The notes under the pieces were generated by a model. It ran no database searches and was not told where the DNA came from. It worked only from the letters and a program-made list of their open reading frames with translations. From NCBI GenBank assembly GCA_028290305.1, contig JAQGKC010000337.1, positions 1 through 20,961 on the forward strand: a stretch of DNA of 20,961 bases. Reading direction: 5' to 3'. This DNA is from Bradyrhizobium sp. (lineage in GTDB: Bacteria > Pseudomonadota > Alphaproteobacteria > Rhizobiales > Xanthobacteraceae). Of this stretch, positions 8,698 through 17,195 are shown in pieces. Position 1 is the first letter of the stretch, and each line of letters opens with the position of its first letter. Both the position numbers and the translations under genes were made by a program.

Positions 8698-9645
8698 TTA
8701 TTTTCCGCTTCGCTTGGCCTCGATCACATCCCAGATTTTCGCAGCGACGTCAGGTCCGCCGAGCCGCGCAATGGCGCGAATGCCCGTCGGCGAGGTCACG
8801 TTGATTTCGGTGAGGTTGCCGTCGATGACGTCGATGCCGACAAACAACAGGCCGCGCTCGCGCAATGTCGGGCCGAGCTGCGCGCAGATTTCGCGCTCGC
8901 GTGGCGTCAGATCGGTGGCTTGGGCGGCGCCGCCGCGGACCATGTTGGAACGCAGGTCGTCCGCCGCCGGCACGCGGTTGACCGCGCCGGCGAATTCGCC
9001 ATCGACCAGGATGATGCGCTTGTCGCCATGTTTGAACTCGGGAAGAAAGCTCTGGATCACCCACGGTTCGCGAATAGTCACAGAAAACATGTCGAACAGC
9101 GAACCGAAATTCATGTCCTGCGGCATGATGCGAAACACCGCGGCGCCGCCGTGGCCATGCAGCGGCTTCATCACCACGGCGCCATGCTCGTCGCGGAACG
9201 AGTTGATCTCGTCGAGGTCCCGTGAAATCAATGTCGGCGGCATCAAATGCGGAAAATCCATCACGAATATCTTTTCCGGCGCGTTGCGCACGCTGGCTGG
9301 GTTGTTGACCACCAGCGTCTTCGGATGAAGTCGCTCCAGAAAATGCGTCGAGGTGATGTAGGCGAGGTCGAATGGCGGATCCTGCCGCAGCAGGATGACG
9401 TCGTAGGCCGCGAGCGGTTCGCGCCGCGGCTCGCCCAGCGTGAAGTGATCCCCCACTTCATCGCGCACGGTGAGCACCTGAACCGGGGCGACCAGCTCCT
9501 CGCCGCGCAGCGAGAGTTTGTCCGGCGTGTAATAAGACAGCGCATGACCGCGCTTCTGCGCTTCCAAAAGCAGCGCAAAAGTTGAATCGCCGCGGATGTT
9601 GATACGCGCGATGGGGTCCATCTGGACGGCGACATTCAGTTTCAT
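8698..9645 (-). CDS. gshB: Glutathione synthetase
   Basis: GshB joins gamma-glutamylcysteine and glycine with ATP to make glutathione, in the cytoplasm. The 315-residue length is typical. The N-terminal [22 protein letters not shown] is the family signature, followed by LLRQDPPFD at 86-93. The ATP-grasp core includes [15 protein letters not shown] (158-172), with the flexible glycine-rich loop, and [11 protein letters not shown] (207-217). The metal and ATP site is [23 protein letters not shown] (268-290). The gene starts 39 bases after yraN and is the last gene of the rsmI-yraN-gshB run. Its Shine-Dalgarno site is weak, so translation may depend partly on the upstream gene. The partner enzyme GshA is not in the window. 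Confidence 0.97.
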   Translation of the reverse strand: MKLNVAVQMDPIARINIRGDSTFALLLEAQKRGHALSYYTPDKLSLRGEELVAPVQVLTVRDEVGDHFTLGEPRREPLAAYDVILLRQDPPFDLAYITSTHFLERLHPKTLVVNNPASVRNAPEKIFVMDFPHLMPPTLISRDLDEINSFRDEHGAVVMKPLHGHGGAAVFRIMPQDMNFGSLFDMFSVTIREPWVIQSFLPEFKHGDKRIILVDGEFAGAVNRVPAADDLRSNMVRGGAAQATDLTPREREICAQLGPTLRERGLLFVGIDVIDGNLTEINVTSPTGIRAIARLGGPDVAAKIWDVIEAKRSGK

Positions 9646-9684
9646 TGGCTGGCCCGCAGGTTGTTTCTGTTGGGGGTAGAGTTT

Positions 9685-10098
9685 TCAGGTGCTGGCATCG
9701 AACGCCGCTAACAGATGGCGCGGCAGCCGTCGCGGCGCAATCAGCATCGCATCGAAACGCAGGTCGAATTCGGCATGTTCGGGATGCGCCATCAGCCAGG
9801 CCTGCGCTGTAGCGATGATGCGCTGCTGCTGGCGCGGCGTCACCGCATAGGCGGCCTCATCCAGGCTGGCGCGGGCCTTGACCTCGACGAAGGCCAGCAA
9901 ATTGCGCCGCCGCGCCACCAGATCGATCTCGCCATAGGGCGTGCGAAAACGCTTTGCCAATATGCGATAGCCCTTGGCCATCAGATAAGCCGCAGCGCGG
10001 CCTTCGGCTGAGAGGCCGGTGCGAAACGCCGCGACGCGGGCGGGCGCGGCCACTTTCACCGGCGCAGCTCCAGGTGGGGCGTCGTCAGTCTTGGCCAT
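9685..10098 (-). CDS. yraN: YraN family (UPF0102) endonuclease-like protein
   Basis: The 137-residue product belongs to UPF0102/YraN, small proteins with a restriction-endonuclease-like PD-(D/E)xK fold whose cellular role is not settled. The residues expected for the metal site are visible in [22 protein letters not shown]: Glu57, Asp59, Glu72 and Lys74. The Ala/Pro-rich first 25 residues are an extension beyond the conserved domain. The ATG at 10098 is chosen because GAAGG precedes it and the family alignment begins soon after. The frame is open further upstream only because it lies inside rsmI. The first 14 bases overlap the end of rsmI, which suggests translational coupling. YraN is encoded near rsmI in many bacteria, and gshB follows here. 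Confidence 0.93.
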   Translation of the reverse strand: MAKTDDAPPGAAPVKVAAPARVAAFRTGLSAEGRAAAYLMAKGYRILAKRFRTPYGEIDLVARRRNLLAFVEVKARASLDEAAYAVTPRQQQRIIATAQAWLMAHPEHAEFDLRFDAMLIAPRRLPRHLLAAFDAST

Positions 10099-11056
10099 CT
10101 TCGCCTTCCGGATCGGCGCTCGTATCCATTTTTTTGGCGAGTTCGAGCGCGCGGGCATAGATCTCGCGGCGCGGCCGGCCCGACAATTCGACCGCATGCG
10201 CCACCGCATCCTTGACGCTGTCGCGCTTGAGCGAGGCGCGCAACAGATCGTCCAGCTCATTCTCTGCCATGATCTGTGCGCCCGCCGCGGGCGGGCCGAT
10301 CACCAGAACAAATTCGCCACGCGTCTCCAGCGTGCTCGCCGCCAGCGCCAATTCGGAGACCGGTGCTCGCCTGATGTCTTCATGCAGTTTCGTCATCTCA
10401 CGGCAGATCGCGGCGTCGCGTTCGCCCATGATGTCGGCGAGGTCGCGAAGGGTGTCCTGCACCCGGTTTCCGGATTCGAACATCACCAGCGTCCCGTCGA
10501 TCCGCGCCAACTCGGTTAGCCGCGTCCGGCGTGCGGTCTCTTTGGACGGCAGAAACCCTTCGAAGAAAAACCGGTCGGTCGGCAGCGCCGCCACCGCGAG
10601 CGCCGCCAGCACCGAGGACGGCCCCGGCAGCGCGATCACCTGATGACCGGCCGCGCAGACCTCGCGCACCAGCTTGAAGCCGGGGTCGGAAATCAGGGGT
10701 GTTCCAGCATCGGAGACCAGCGCGATGGAGGCGCCCTGCGCCAGCCGCTCCAGGATCTTCGGCCGGGCCAGCGCCGCATTATGTTCGTGATAGGGCTTAA
10801 GGAGCGCGGAAATAGCGTAGCGCTCAGTCAGGCGGCGGGTGATGCGGGTATCTTCGCAGGCGATAATGTCGACGCCCGCCAGTGTTTCCAGCGCGCGCAA
10901 GGTGATATCACCGAGATTGCCGATCGGCGTCGCCACCAGATGAAGACCGGGCGCCGCCTTCGGCGCGGTCAAAGTATGACTACCTATGGAAAATGTCCGG
11001 GCGGAGGGTTCCGTCAGGCCTTCAGTCGCATTGGTGGGAGCCGTCTTTGCGCGCAT
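10085..11056 (-). CDS. rsmI: 16S rRNA (cytidine-1402 2'-O)-methyltransferase
   Basis: RsmI uses S-adenosylmethionine to 2'-O-methylate C1402 of 16S rRNA in the P site, together with RsmH, which methylates the base. The 323-residue protein shows the tetrapyrrole-methylase-like fold. Visible are [16 protein letters not shown] near 41-56, ACEDTRIT near 66-73, the SAM-site segment [14 protein letters not shown] near 113-126, and [29 protein letters not shown] near 142-170. The first 36 residues are an extension rich in Thr, Ser and Ala, so the true start could be a little downstream of the ATG at 11056. It is the first gene of rsmI-yraN-gshB and is divergent from the LpoA-like lipoprotein gene. 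Confidence 0.96.
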   Translation of the reverse strand: MRAKTAPTNATEGLTEPSARTFSIGSHTLTAPKAAPGLHLVATPIGNLGDITLRALETLAGVDIIACEDTRITRRLTERYAISALLKPYHEHNAALARPKILERLAQGASIALVSDAGTPLISDPGFKLVREVCAAGHQVIALPGPSSVLAALAVAALPTDRFFFEGFLPSKETARRTRLTELARIDGTLVMFESGNRVQDTLRDLADIMGERDAAICREMTKLHEDIRRAPVSELALAASTLETRGEFVLVIGPPAAGAQIMAENELDDLLRASLKRDSVKDAVAHAVELSGRPRREIYARALELAKKMDTSADPEGEDGQD

Positions 11057-11167
11057 AGTTCCAATCTAGAGGGGACGCCGCGCTTACGCCATAAGCCTGC
11101 TTGCTCTGGAACGCCGTGGCGCCCAACAGTGAGGAACCGGTACCTGCGCGCCAAGGCCATAATCCTT

Positions 11168-11197
11168 TTGTTTTAGTTAACCATTCGCCGACAATAT
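11168..11197 (+). promoter_or_regulatory. Possible vegetative promoter for the LpoA-like gene
   Basis: In the divergent region between rsmI and the lipoprotein gene, TTGTTT at 11168-11173 and CAATAT at 11192-11197 are 18 bases apart, about 75 bases upstream of the ATG at 11273. The match to a housekeeping-sigma promoter is modest and AT content here is only locally raised, so this is a weak prediction. Confidence 0.25.
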
Positions 11198-11272
11198 GCC
11201 TGAATCCACCCCCCTGATCGTTTGGAGGCTGGGAGTCCTGGCCGATGCCGGTCGGTCAAGAGAAGAGATACG

Positions 11273-12508
11273 ATGGTGGGGCCGCTCAATTCCAAGTCTT
11301 CGTCTTCGGGGCCTCAGTCTTCCGGGGCAACCCGGCGGACGGCGGTTGGCCTGATTCTGGGCGCGCCCTTGCTCGCGGCCTGCGCTGGCGTACAGCAGGG
11401 CCTCAGCCAGTTTTCCAATCCCTTCAGTTCACAAGCGGGTCCCGCTGCGGGGCTCGCAGGGCCGGCTCAGCAGCCGCTCGCGGTCGGCAATGGGCAGGTC
11501 AAGGTCGGCTTGATCCTGCCGCTATCCGCCGCCGGCAACGCCGCCGTCGCGGCGCAATCGATGAAGAACGCCGCCGAAATGGCGCTGGCGGAATTCCAGA
11601 ATCCCAATATCCAGCTTCTGATCAAGGATGATGGCGGCAGTCCCCAGGGCGCGCAGCAGGGAACGCAGCAGGCGCTCGACGAAGGTGCGGAGATCATTCT
11701 GGGTCCGCTGTTTGCGCTGTCGGTTCCCGCGACGGCTCAACTGACGCGCGCGCGCGGCATATCGGTGATCGCGTTCTCGACCGATTCGAGCGTGGCCGGG
11801 CGGGGCGTCTATCTCCTGAGCTTCCTGCCGGAATCCGACGTCAACCGGATCGTCGAATACGCCTCCAGCATCGGAAAGCGATCCTTTGCCGCACTGCTGC
11901 CCGAGAATGCCTATGGCAACGTGGTCGAGGCCGCCTTCAAGCAGGCGGTGGGCCGGCGGGGCGGACGCATTGTCGCGTTTGAAAAATACGGCGCCGACCG
12001 CGCGACGGCGGCCCGGACCGTGGCGCAGGCGCTGGGCACGGCGGACGCACTTTTTCTCGCCGACGACGGCGATTCGGTGGTGACGGCTGCCGACGCGCTG
12101 ACCGCGGCCGGCGCCAATTTGAAGAACATCCAGCTTCTCGGCACCGGTCTGTGGGACAATCCGCGCGTGTTCGCGAGCCCCGCATTGCAGGGCGGCCTCT
12201 ATGCCGCGCCGGATCCGTCGGGTTTTCGGAGTTTCTCAGGCCGCTACCGCGCCAAATACGGTGCCGACCCGGTGCGAACCGCGACGCTGGCCTATGACGC
12301 GGTCGCGCTTCTTGCCGCGCTGGCGCGAACGCAGGGCGCACAACGTTTTTCGGCTGACGTGCTGACCAACCCCTCCGGCTTTGCCGGCATCGACGGTCTG
12401 TTTCGCTTTCGTGCCGACGGCACCAACGAACGGGGCCTTGCGGTCATGCGGGTCGGATCGGGGGGTGGCGTAGCGGTCGCCGGTTCGCCAAAAAGCTTTG
12501 GCGCATAG
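11273..12508 (+). CDS. LpoA-like lipoprotein, penicillin-binding-protein activator family
   Basis: The product (411 residues) resembles the C-terminal domain of LpoA, which has a periplasmic-binding-protein type 1 fold. In enterobacteria the outer-membrane lipoprotein LpoA stimulates the peptidoglycan synthase PBP1A. The N-terminal part has RR at 21-22, a hydrophobic stretch and the lipobox LAAC with Cys37 as the lipidation site. The mature part starts with VKVGLILPLSAAGNAAVAAQSMKNAAEMALAEF and continues through IQLLIKDDGGSPQGA and EIILGPLFALSVPA, a typical branched-chain-amino-acid-binding-like fold. The N-terminal TPR domain of E. coli LpoA (about 680 residues in total) is absent. The ATG at 11273 has AGAAGAGA upstream; a TTG at 11222 is possible but would put 17 extra residues before the leader. 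A role in activating a synthase is inferred from family and from the neighbouring rsmI and yraN. Confidence 0.87.
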   Translation: MVGPLNSKSSSSGPQSSGATRRTAVGLILGAPLLAACAGVQQGLSQFSNPFSSQAGPAAGLAGPAQQPLAVGNGQVKVGLILPLSAAGNAAVAAQSMKNAAEMALAEFQNPNIQLLIKDDGGSPQGAQQGTQQALDEGAEIILGPLFALSVPATAQLTRARGISVIAFSTDSSVAGRGVYLLSFLPESDVNRIVEYASSIGKRSFAALLPENAYGNVVEAAFKQAVGRRGGRIVAFEKYGADRATAARTVAQALGTADALFLADDGDSVVTAADALTAAGANLKNIQLLGTGLWDNPRVFASPALQGGLYAAPDPSGFRSFSGRYRAKYGADPVRTATLAYDAVALLAALARTQGAQRFSADVLTNPSGFAGIDGLFRFRADGTNERGLAVMRVGSGGGVAVAGSPKSFGA

Positions 12509-12533
12509 CTTTAACCGACGACGCTTGGATGTT

Positions 12534-13733
12534 TTACGCGGCCAGATCGGCGACGACGGCGTCAAGCACAGGAAATCCGGCCTGGGTGACCCGCAGCCGC
12601 CCGCTAGTATCGACTGTTATGGCGCCTTCTTCACGCAGCACTTCAATGCGACGGGGATCGAGCGCGCGGCCCGACAAGGCGGCGTAGCGCCTGGGATCGA
12701 TACCTTCCACCAGCCGCAGGCCCATCAGCAAAAATTCGTCGGCGCGCTCTTCGCTGTTGAGGAGATCGTCGGTGGTGACGCCATGACCGGTCGATTCGAC
12801 GCGCATCAGCCACGCCTCGGGACGCTTTTCGGTGGCGATCGCATGCCTTGTGCCATCGATATCGAGCCGGCCATGCGCGCCGGGACCGACGCCGGCATAT
12901 TCCTCGCCGCGCCAGTAAACCAGATTATGTTTGCATTCCGCGCCGGGCCGCGCGTGATTGGAAATCTCGTACGACGGCAGTCCGTGCGCGGCACAGACTT
13001 CTTGCGTGACGTCATATAGCGCACGCGCAACCGCCTCGTCCGGCGTCTTCAGTTTGCCCGCGGCGTGCAGACCGAAGAAGGGCGTGCCCTCTTCGATCGT
13101 CAGTTGATAGAGCGACAGATGCTCGGCCGCTTCCGAGATCGCGAGCTTCAGCTCGTCCGCCCACATTTGCGGCGTCTGATCGGGGCGGGCGTAAATCAGA
13201 TCGAAGGAGTAACGATCGAACGCGGTGCGGGCGATCGCGACTGCGTCGAGCGCTTCGCGCGCGGTATGCAAACGTCCCAGCGCTTTCAGCGACGCATCGT
13301 CCAGCGCCTGCACGCCGAGCGAAACCCGATTGACGCCGGCCGCGCGATAGCCGCGAAACCGCGTGGCCTCGACGCTGGTGGGATTGGCTTCGAGCGTGAC
13401 TTCGGCATCCGGCGCCACACGCCAGTGCTTTCCGATCGCATCCAGAACCGCGCCAACAGTTTGCGGCTGCATCAGCGACGGCGTGCCGCCGCCCAGAAAG
13501 ATCGACGATACTTCGCGGCCCGGCGTGCGCGCGGCGGTGGTTTCGATCTCACGCGCGAACGCGCGCGCAAATCGATCTTCGTCGATCGGGGCATGCCGGA
13601 CATGGCTATTGAAATCGCAATACGGGCATTTCGACAGGCAAAACGGCCAGTGCACGTAAACGCCGAACGCCTGTTTTCCTTCTCCTACTTGCAGGGAGGA
13701 GCCAGAGTGGAAGCCTTTTTGCAGCGTGATCAA
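12534..13733 (-). CDS. hemW: Heme chaperone HemW (radical SAM, coproporphyrinogen III oxidase-like)
   Basis: HemW binds heme and a 4Fe-4S cluster and delivers heme to membrane enzymes. It was formerly annotated as oxygen-independent coproporphyrinogen oxidase. The 399-residue product has the radical SAM cysteines in [12 protein letters not shown] (Cys32, Cys36, Cys39). These are followed by FLGGGTPS (79-86), [36 protein letters not shown] and GVGPGAHGR, all in family order. It lacks the extended N-terminus of true HemN. The start is most likely the TTG at 13733, which overlaps the rdgB stop as TTGA and has GGAG eight bases upstream. No ATG or GTG lies between that point and the conserved core, except codons already inside it. 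It is the last gene of rph-rdgB-hemW and converges on the LpoA-like gene. Confidence 0.93.
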   Translation of the reverse strand: MITLQKGFHSGSSLQVGEGKQAFGVYVHWPFCLSKCPYCDFNSHVRHAPIDEDRFARAFAREIETTAARTPGREVSSIFLGGGTPSLMQPQTVGAVLDAIGKHWRVAPDAEVTLEANPTSVEATRFRGYRAAGVNRVSLGVQALDDASLKALGRLHTAREALDAVAIARTAFDRYSFDLIYARPDQTPQMWADELKLAISEAAEHLSLYQLTIEEGTPFFGLHAAGKLKTPDEAVARALYDVTQEVCAAHGLPSYEISNHARPGAECKHNLVYWRGEEYAGVGPGAHGRLDIDGTRHAIATEKRPEAWLMRVESTGHGVTTDDLLNSEERADEFLLMGLRLVEGIDPRRYAALSGRALDPRRIEVLREEGAITVDTSGRLRVTQAGFPVLDAVVADLAA

Positions 13734-14356
13734 AGGCAAATCTCCGCCAGCTTGACGAAGGCGCGGGCGCGATGCGACAGCCCGAGCCCAAGCGGCGGCA
13801 GGCCGTGTTTTTCGATGCTGGTCATTTCGCCGAAGGTGCGCATATGTCCATCGGGCAGGAACGCCGGATCGTAACCAAAGCCCGCGGTTCCGCGCGGCGG
13901 CCACACCAGCGTGCCGTCGGCGCGCGCCTCGACTTCTTCGAGATGATCGTCGGGCCATGCGACACATAAGGCAGAAACGAAATGCGCTTTGCGCTGCGGC
14001 GGCGTGGTGGCGCCGCGCTCCTGTAGCAGACGTTCGATCCGCGTCATCGCGCCGTTGAAATCCTTGGTCGGGCCGGCCCAGCGCGCGGAGAGAATACCGG
14101 GCGCGCCGTCGAGCGCATCGACCACCAGCCCGGAATCGTCGGCGAACGCCGGAAGCTGCGCGGCCTGCGCGGCGGCTGCTGCCTTGATCCTGGCGTTGGC
14201 GCGAAACGTGTCGCCGGTTTCGTCAGGCTCACCCAACCCAAGTTCGCCCGCCGATACCGCTTCGACGCCGTGCGGCGCCAGCAGTTCGCGCATCTCGGCG
14301 AGCTTACCGGGATTGTGGGTCGCGATCACGAGCTTGCCTGTGATTCGGCGATGCAT
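13730..14356 (-). CDS. rdgB: RdgB/HAM1 family XTP/dITP diphosphatase
   Basis: RdgB hydrolyses non-canonical purine nucleoside triphosphates (dITP, XTP) to monophosphates, keeping deaminated bases out of DNA and RNA. The 208-residue protein has the substrate-binding [15 protein letters not shown] near 12-26, the metal and catalytic [13 protein letters not shown] near 70-82 and [11 protein letters not shown] near 157-166. Its C-terminal SHRARAF is near 194-200. Between EK and LSHRARAF there are about nine extra residues (HGLPPLGLG) compared with my memory of E. coli RdgB. The gene lies 39 bases after rph and overlaps the hemW start by four bases. Pairing of rph with rdgB is common in bacteria. 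Confidence 0.96.
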   Translation of the reverse strand: MHRRITGKLVIATHNPGKLAEMRELLAPHGVEAVSAGELGLGEPDETGDTFRANARIKAAAAAQAAQLPAFADDSGLVVDALDGAPGILSARWAGPTKDFNGAMTRIERLLQERGATTPPQRKAHFVSALCVAWPDDHLEEVEARADGTLVWPPRGTAGFGYDPAFLPDGHMRTFGEMTSIEKHGLPPLGLGLSHRARAFVKLAEICL

Positions 14357-14395
14357 GTGCTTTTTAGTCTACGCCAGCTTGAGCGCGATCTCGAA

Positions 14396-15109
14396 TCACG
14401 CCACGGCCATTTTCTGCAAATCCACCAACCGCGCCACACCTTTGCGCGCCAGCGCCATCAGCGCCAGGAATTCGTCCTGCGAGAACGGCGTCTTTTCCGC
14501 CGTGCCCTGCACCTCGATGATGCGTCCATCCCCGGTCATGACAAAATTGGCGTCGGTATCGGCCTCGGAATCCTCGGCGTAATCGAGGTCGAGCACCGGG
14601 GTGCCGCCATAAATGCCGCAGGAGATCGCCGCCACGTTGTCACGCAGCACGTTGCCCTTCACCATGTTGCGGGTCTTCATCCAGCCGATGCAGTCGGCCA
14701 GCGCGACCCAGGCACCGGTGATCGAGGCGGTACGGGTTCCGCCATCGGCCTGCAGCACATCGCAGTCCACGGTAATCTGGCGCTCGCCCAGCGCCTGGAG
14801 ATCGAGCGTGGCGCGCAACGAGCGGCCGATCAGGCGCTGGATTTCGACGGTACGGCCGTTTTGTTTGCCGGCGGAAGCCTCGCGGCGGGTGCGCTCCAGG
14901 GTGGCCCGCGGCAGCATGCCATATTCGGCGGTGACCCAGCCCCGGCCCTGGCCCTTGAGCCATGGCGGCAGACGTTCTTCCAGAGTCGCCGTCACCAGCA
15001 CATGGGTGTCGCCGAATTTGACCATGCAAGAACCCTCGGCGTATTTGACCACGCCGCGTTCCAGCGACACGGCGCGCAGTTCATCCGGGGCACGGCGGCT
15101 TGGCCGCAT
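14396..15109 (-). CDS. rph: Ribonuclease PH
   Basis: RNase PH is a phosphate-dependent 3'-5' exoribonuclease that trims tRNA 3' ends and takes part in rRNA decay, working as a hexamer. The 237-residue length matches the family. Visible are [19 protein letters not shown] at the N-terminus, [38 protein letters not shown] (33-70), and the phosphate-site region [15 protein letters not shown] (86-100). [19 protein letters not shown] (115-133) and the [18 protein letters not shown] stretch (174-191) with metal-binding acidic residues follow. The ATG at 15109 is chosen for the strong GGAGGAA a few bases upstream. The frame stays open for 24 codons further, but that part is intergenic. It is the first gene of rph-rdgB-hemW and divergent from hrcA. 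Confidence 0.97.
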   Translation of the reverse strand: MRPSRRAPDELRAVSLERGVVKYAEGSCMVKFGDTHVLVTATLEERLPPWLKGQGRGWVTAEYGMLPRATLERTRREASAGKQNGRTVEIQRLIGRSLRATLDLQALGERQITVDCDVLQADGGTRTASITGAWVALADCIGWMKTRNMVKGNVLRDNVAAISCGIYGGTPVLDLDYAEDSEADTDANFVMTGDGRIIEVQGTAEKTPFSQDEFLALMALARKGVARLVDLQKMAVA

Positions 15110-15154
15110 GGGATTCCTCCAAAAATTCGGCAAAAAATTACGGTTCGCGGTGCT

Positions 15155-15182
15155 TGTAGGAGGGGGAACGGGCAGCGGCAAG
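15155..15182 (-). promoter_or_regulatory. Possible RpoH-like promoter of the rph operon
   Basis: Read on the minus strand, CTTGCC (plus positions 15177-15182) and CCTACA (15155-15160) lie 16 bases apart. They resemble the alphaproteobacterial heat-shock pattern CTTG... and CYTATNT, with mismatches in the -10 element. The arrangement is similar to the better match upstream of dnaK. It lies about 45 bases upstream of the rph start codon. Confidence 0.3.
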
Positions 15183-15209
15183 GCCCTTAACTATCCGTTA
15201 CGACCCCTT

Positions 15210-15240
15210 GGGGGCCAATGCCCGCTTGTAACCGGCCCCC
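15210..15240. repeat. 7-bp GC inverted repeat upstream of hrcA
   Basis: GGGGGCC at 15210-15216 pairs exactly with GGCCCCC at 15234-15240 across 17 bases. The downstream arm ends 36 bases before the hrcA start. It is not a CIRCE operator, the known HrcA site (TTAGCACTC, nine bases, GAGTGCTAA). It could form a leader hairpin or a binding site between the divergent rph and hrcA genes. Confidence 0.4.
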
Positions 15241-15276
15241 GAGATGGACAAATTAGAGCGTTGTAGGGAGTATTCC

Positions 15277-16365
15277 GTGGCCCACCACGATCCGATTGGC
15301 CTGATTGCGCCGAATGCCGGGCTTGCCCAGCTCAACGAGCGCTCGCGGGACATCTTTCGTCAAATTGTAGAGAGTTATCTCGCGACCGGCGAACCCGTTG
15401 GTTCACGTAACATTTCGCGCCTGATCGCGGTGCCGCTGTCGCCGGCCTCGGTCCGCAACGTGATGTCGGATCTTGAGCAGCTTGGCTTGATTTACGCGCC
15501 GCATACGTCGGCCGGCCGGCTGCCCACCGAACTGGGCCTGCGTTTTTTCGTCGACGCCCTGATGCAGGTTGGCGATCTCACCGAACCGGAGCGGGAGTCG
15601 ATCCAGACCCAGCTTGCATCCGTCGGCAAGGCGCAATCGGTTGAAGCCGCCCTTGGCGAAGCTTTGACACGGCTGTCCGGCCTGACCCGGGCCGCGGCGG
15701 TGGTGCTCACTGCAAAATCCAACTCGCGGCTCAAGCACATCGAATTCGTGCGGCTGGAGCCGGAGCGGGCGCTGGTGGTGCTGGTGGGTGAGGACGGCCA
15801 GGTCGAAAACCGCGTCCTGACGCTGCCGCCCGGGGTTCCCTCGTCGGCCCTCACGGAAGCCACCAATTTTCTCAATGCGCGGATCAGAGGGCGAACGCTG
15901 GCAGAGGCGCGCCTCGAACTTGAAACCGCACTGACGCAAAACCGCAGCGAACTCGATCAATTGACGCAGAAGGTCATCGCCGCCGGGCTGGCGAGCTGGT
16001 CCGGTGGCGAGAGCGAGGACCGGCAGTTGATCGTCCGCGGTCACGCCAATCTCCTGGAAGATCTGCACGCGCTTGAGGACCTAGAGCGCGTCAGGCTGCT
16101 GTTTGACGATCTCGAGACCAAGCGCGGCGTGATCGATCTGTTGGGCCGCGCGGAACGCGCCGAGGGCGTGCGGATTTTTATCGGATCGGAAAACAAGCTG
16201 TTTTCGCTGTCCGGTTCCTCCACCATCATCGCGCCCTACAGCGACGGCGCCGGTCATATCGTCGGCGTTCTCGGCGTGATCGGCCCAACGCGGCTGAACT
16301 ATGCCCGGGTGATTCCGACGGTGGATTATGCCGCGCGCATCGTCAGCCGGATGCTGGGCGGGTGA
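15277..16365 (+). CDS. hrcA: Heat-inducible transcription repressor HrcA
   Basis: HrcA is a dimeric repressor that binds CIRCE operators of chaperone operons, in particular groESL in alphaproteobacteria, and depends on GroEL for activity. The 362-residue product has an N-terminal winged-helix region, [30 protein letters not shown], then [40 protein letters not shown] central dimerisation domain and the C-terminal [19 protein letters not shown]...[22 protein letters not shown] segment follow. The start is taken as GTG at 15277, with AGGGAG eight bases upstream and the family N-terminus MAHHDPI. The ATG at 15244 in the same frame has no good site. It is followed by grpE after 112 bases and is divergent from rph. 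Confidence 0.96.
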   Translation: MAHHDPIGLIAPNAGLAQLNERSRDIFRQIVESYLATGEPVGSRNISRLIAVPLSPASVRNVMSDLEQLGLIYAPHTSAGRLPTELGLRFFVDALMQVGDLTEPERESIQTQLASVGKAQSVEAALGEALTRLSGLTRAAAVVLTAKSNSRLKHIEFVRLEPERALVVLVGEDGQVENRVLTLPPGVPSSALTEATNFLNARIRGRTLAEARLELETALTQNRSELDQLTQKVIAAGLASWSGGESEDRQLIVRGHANLLEDLHALEDLERVRLLFDDLETKRGVIDLLGRAERAEGVRIFIGSENKLFSLSGSSTIIAPYSDGAGHIVGVLGVIGPTRLNYARVIPTVDYAARIVSRMLGG

Positions 16366-16391
16366 GGCCGCCCGCATTGCGCCCGTGAGAG

Positions 16392-16420
16392 CTTGATTTT
16401 CGGCGCCCAAAGCACGATAT
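16392..16420 (+). promoter_or_regulatory. Possible promoter upstream of grpE
   Basis: CTTGAT at 16392-16397 and CGATAT at 16415-16420 lie 17 bases apart in the 112-base gap between hrcA and grpE. The -35 fits both housekeeping and heat-shock sigma factors, while the -10 is a poor match to each. It would allow grpE expression apart from hrcA. Confidence 0.25.
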
Positions 16421-16477
16421 CCGGGCCAGCAAATCCCCCATTGACCGATCCCGAGCGATTTTTCGAAAAGGCAATCC

Positions 16478-17077
16478 ATGACCGATCCGAACCGGCCAAA
16501 CGAAGATCCGGCGAATGCGCCACAGCCTGGCGAGCCCGTGGTCTCCAAGCCCTACGTCATGCCTGACGATCCCGAGGAGGGGTCGGTGGAGGCGCTGACG
16601 AAGGAGGTGGCGGAAGCGCGCGACAAGATGCTGCGCACGCTGGCGGAGATGGAAAACCTGCGCAAGCGCACGACGCGCGAAGTCGCCGATGCGCGAACTT
16701 ACGGCATCACAGGCTTTGCCCGCGACATTCTCGATATCGCCGACAATTTGCAGCGCGCGCTGGATGCCGTTCCGGCCGAGGCGAAAGCCGCCGCCGATCC
16801 CGGCCTGAAGGCGCTGATCGAAGGCGTCGAACTGACCGAGCGATCGCTTCTCAACACGCTGGAGAAAAACGGCGTCAAGAAATTCGATCCATCGGGCGAG
16901 AAGTTCGATCCGAATTTTCAGCAGGCGATGTATGAGGTTCCCGACGCATCCGTGCCTGCGGGTACGGTAATGCAGGTCGTGCAGGCCGGCTACATGATCG
17001 GTGAGCGCGTGTTGCGGCCGGCCCTCGTCGCGGTCTCCAAGGGTGGCGCGAAAGTCAGTGCTGCCGACGCAGGCTAG
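16478..17077 (+). CDS. grpE: Nucleotide exchange factor GrpE
   Basis: GrpE is the dimeric ADP-release factor of the DnaK chaperone cycle. The 199-residue protein has an acidic, Pro-rich disordered start (1-35) and a long helix that dimerises (about 36-90: [37 protein letters not shown]). A four-helix region follows, then the C-terminal beta domain that contacts DnaK (about 135-190: [17 protein letters not shown]...[27 protein letters not shown]). AAAAGG just upstream supports the ATG. It follows hrcA. Its partner dnaK begins only about 3.9 kb downstream, at the window edge, with three other genes between. Confidence 0.97.
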   Translation: MTDPNRPNEDPANAPQPGEPVVSKPYVMPDDPEEGSVEALTKEVAEARDKMLRTLAEMENLRKRTTREVADARTYGITGFARDILDIADNLQRALDAVPAEAKAAADPGLKALIEGVELTERSLLNTLEKNGVKKFDPSGEKFDPNFQQAMYEVPDASVPAGTVMQVVQAGYMIGERVLRPALVAVSKGGAKVSAADAG

Positions 17078-17120
17078 TCTGATTCAGCTGCGCTGATCAG
17101 GCCAGCCGCGGTTATTGTCT

Positions 17121-17195
17121 GGGCATGATCTATTCCGAAAAGCGGTATCCGCCCACGGGTCGCTGCCCGAGGGCATGCTTTTCGGGATCATGCCC
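17121..17195. repeat. Palindromic repeat between grpE and pncA, possible bidirectional terminator
   Basis: The left arm at 17121-17143 reads GGGCATGATC, then TATT, then CCGAAAAGC. The right arm at 17177-17195 reads GCTTTTCGG then GATCATGCCC, the exact complement apart from the four-base TATT bulge. The intervening part can form an inner hairpin (GCCC at 17151-17154 with GGGC near 17170-17173, and GGG with CCC inside). The outer stem is 19 base pairs. From memory, elements with GGGCATGATC, CCGAAAA and GATCATGCCC are dispersed through Bradyrhizobium and related genomes between genes. The element sits between convergent genes and its last base is part of the pncA stop codon. A hairpin terminator or mRNA end protector for both transcripts is likely. 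Confidence 0.8.

Noticed and set aside
12534..13967. Longer hemW product starting at 13967
   Set aside because: The extra 78 codons lie inside rdgB in another frame and read as Arg-rich shadow sequence. The radical SAM core begins shortly after the TTG at 13733.
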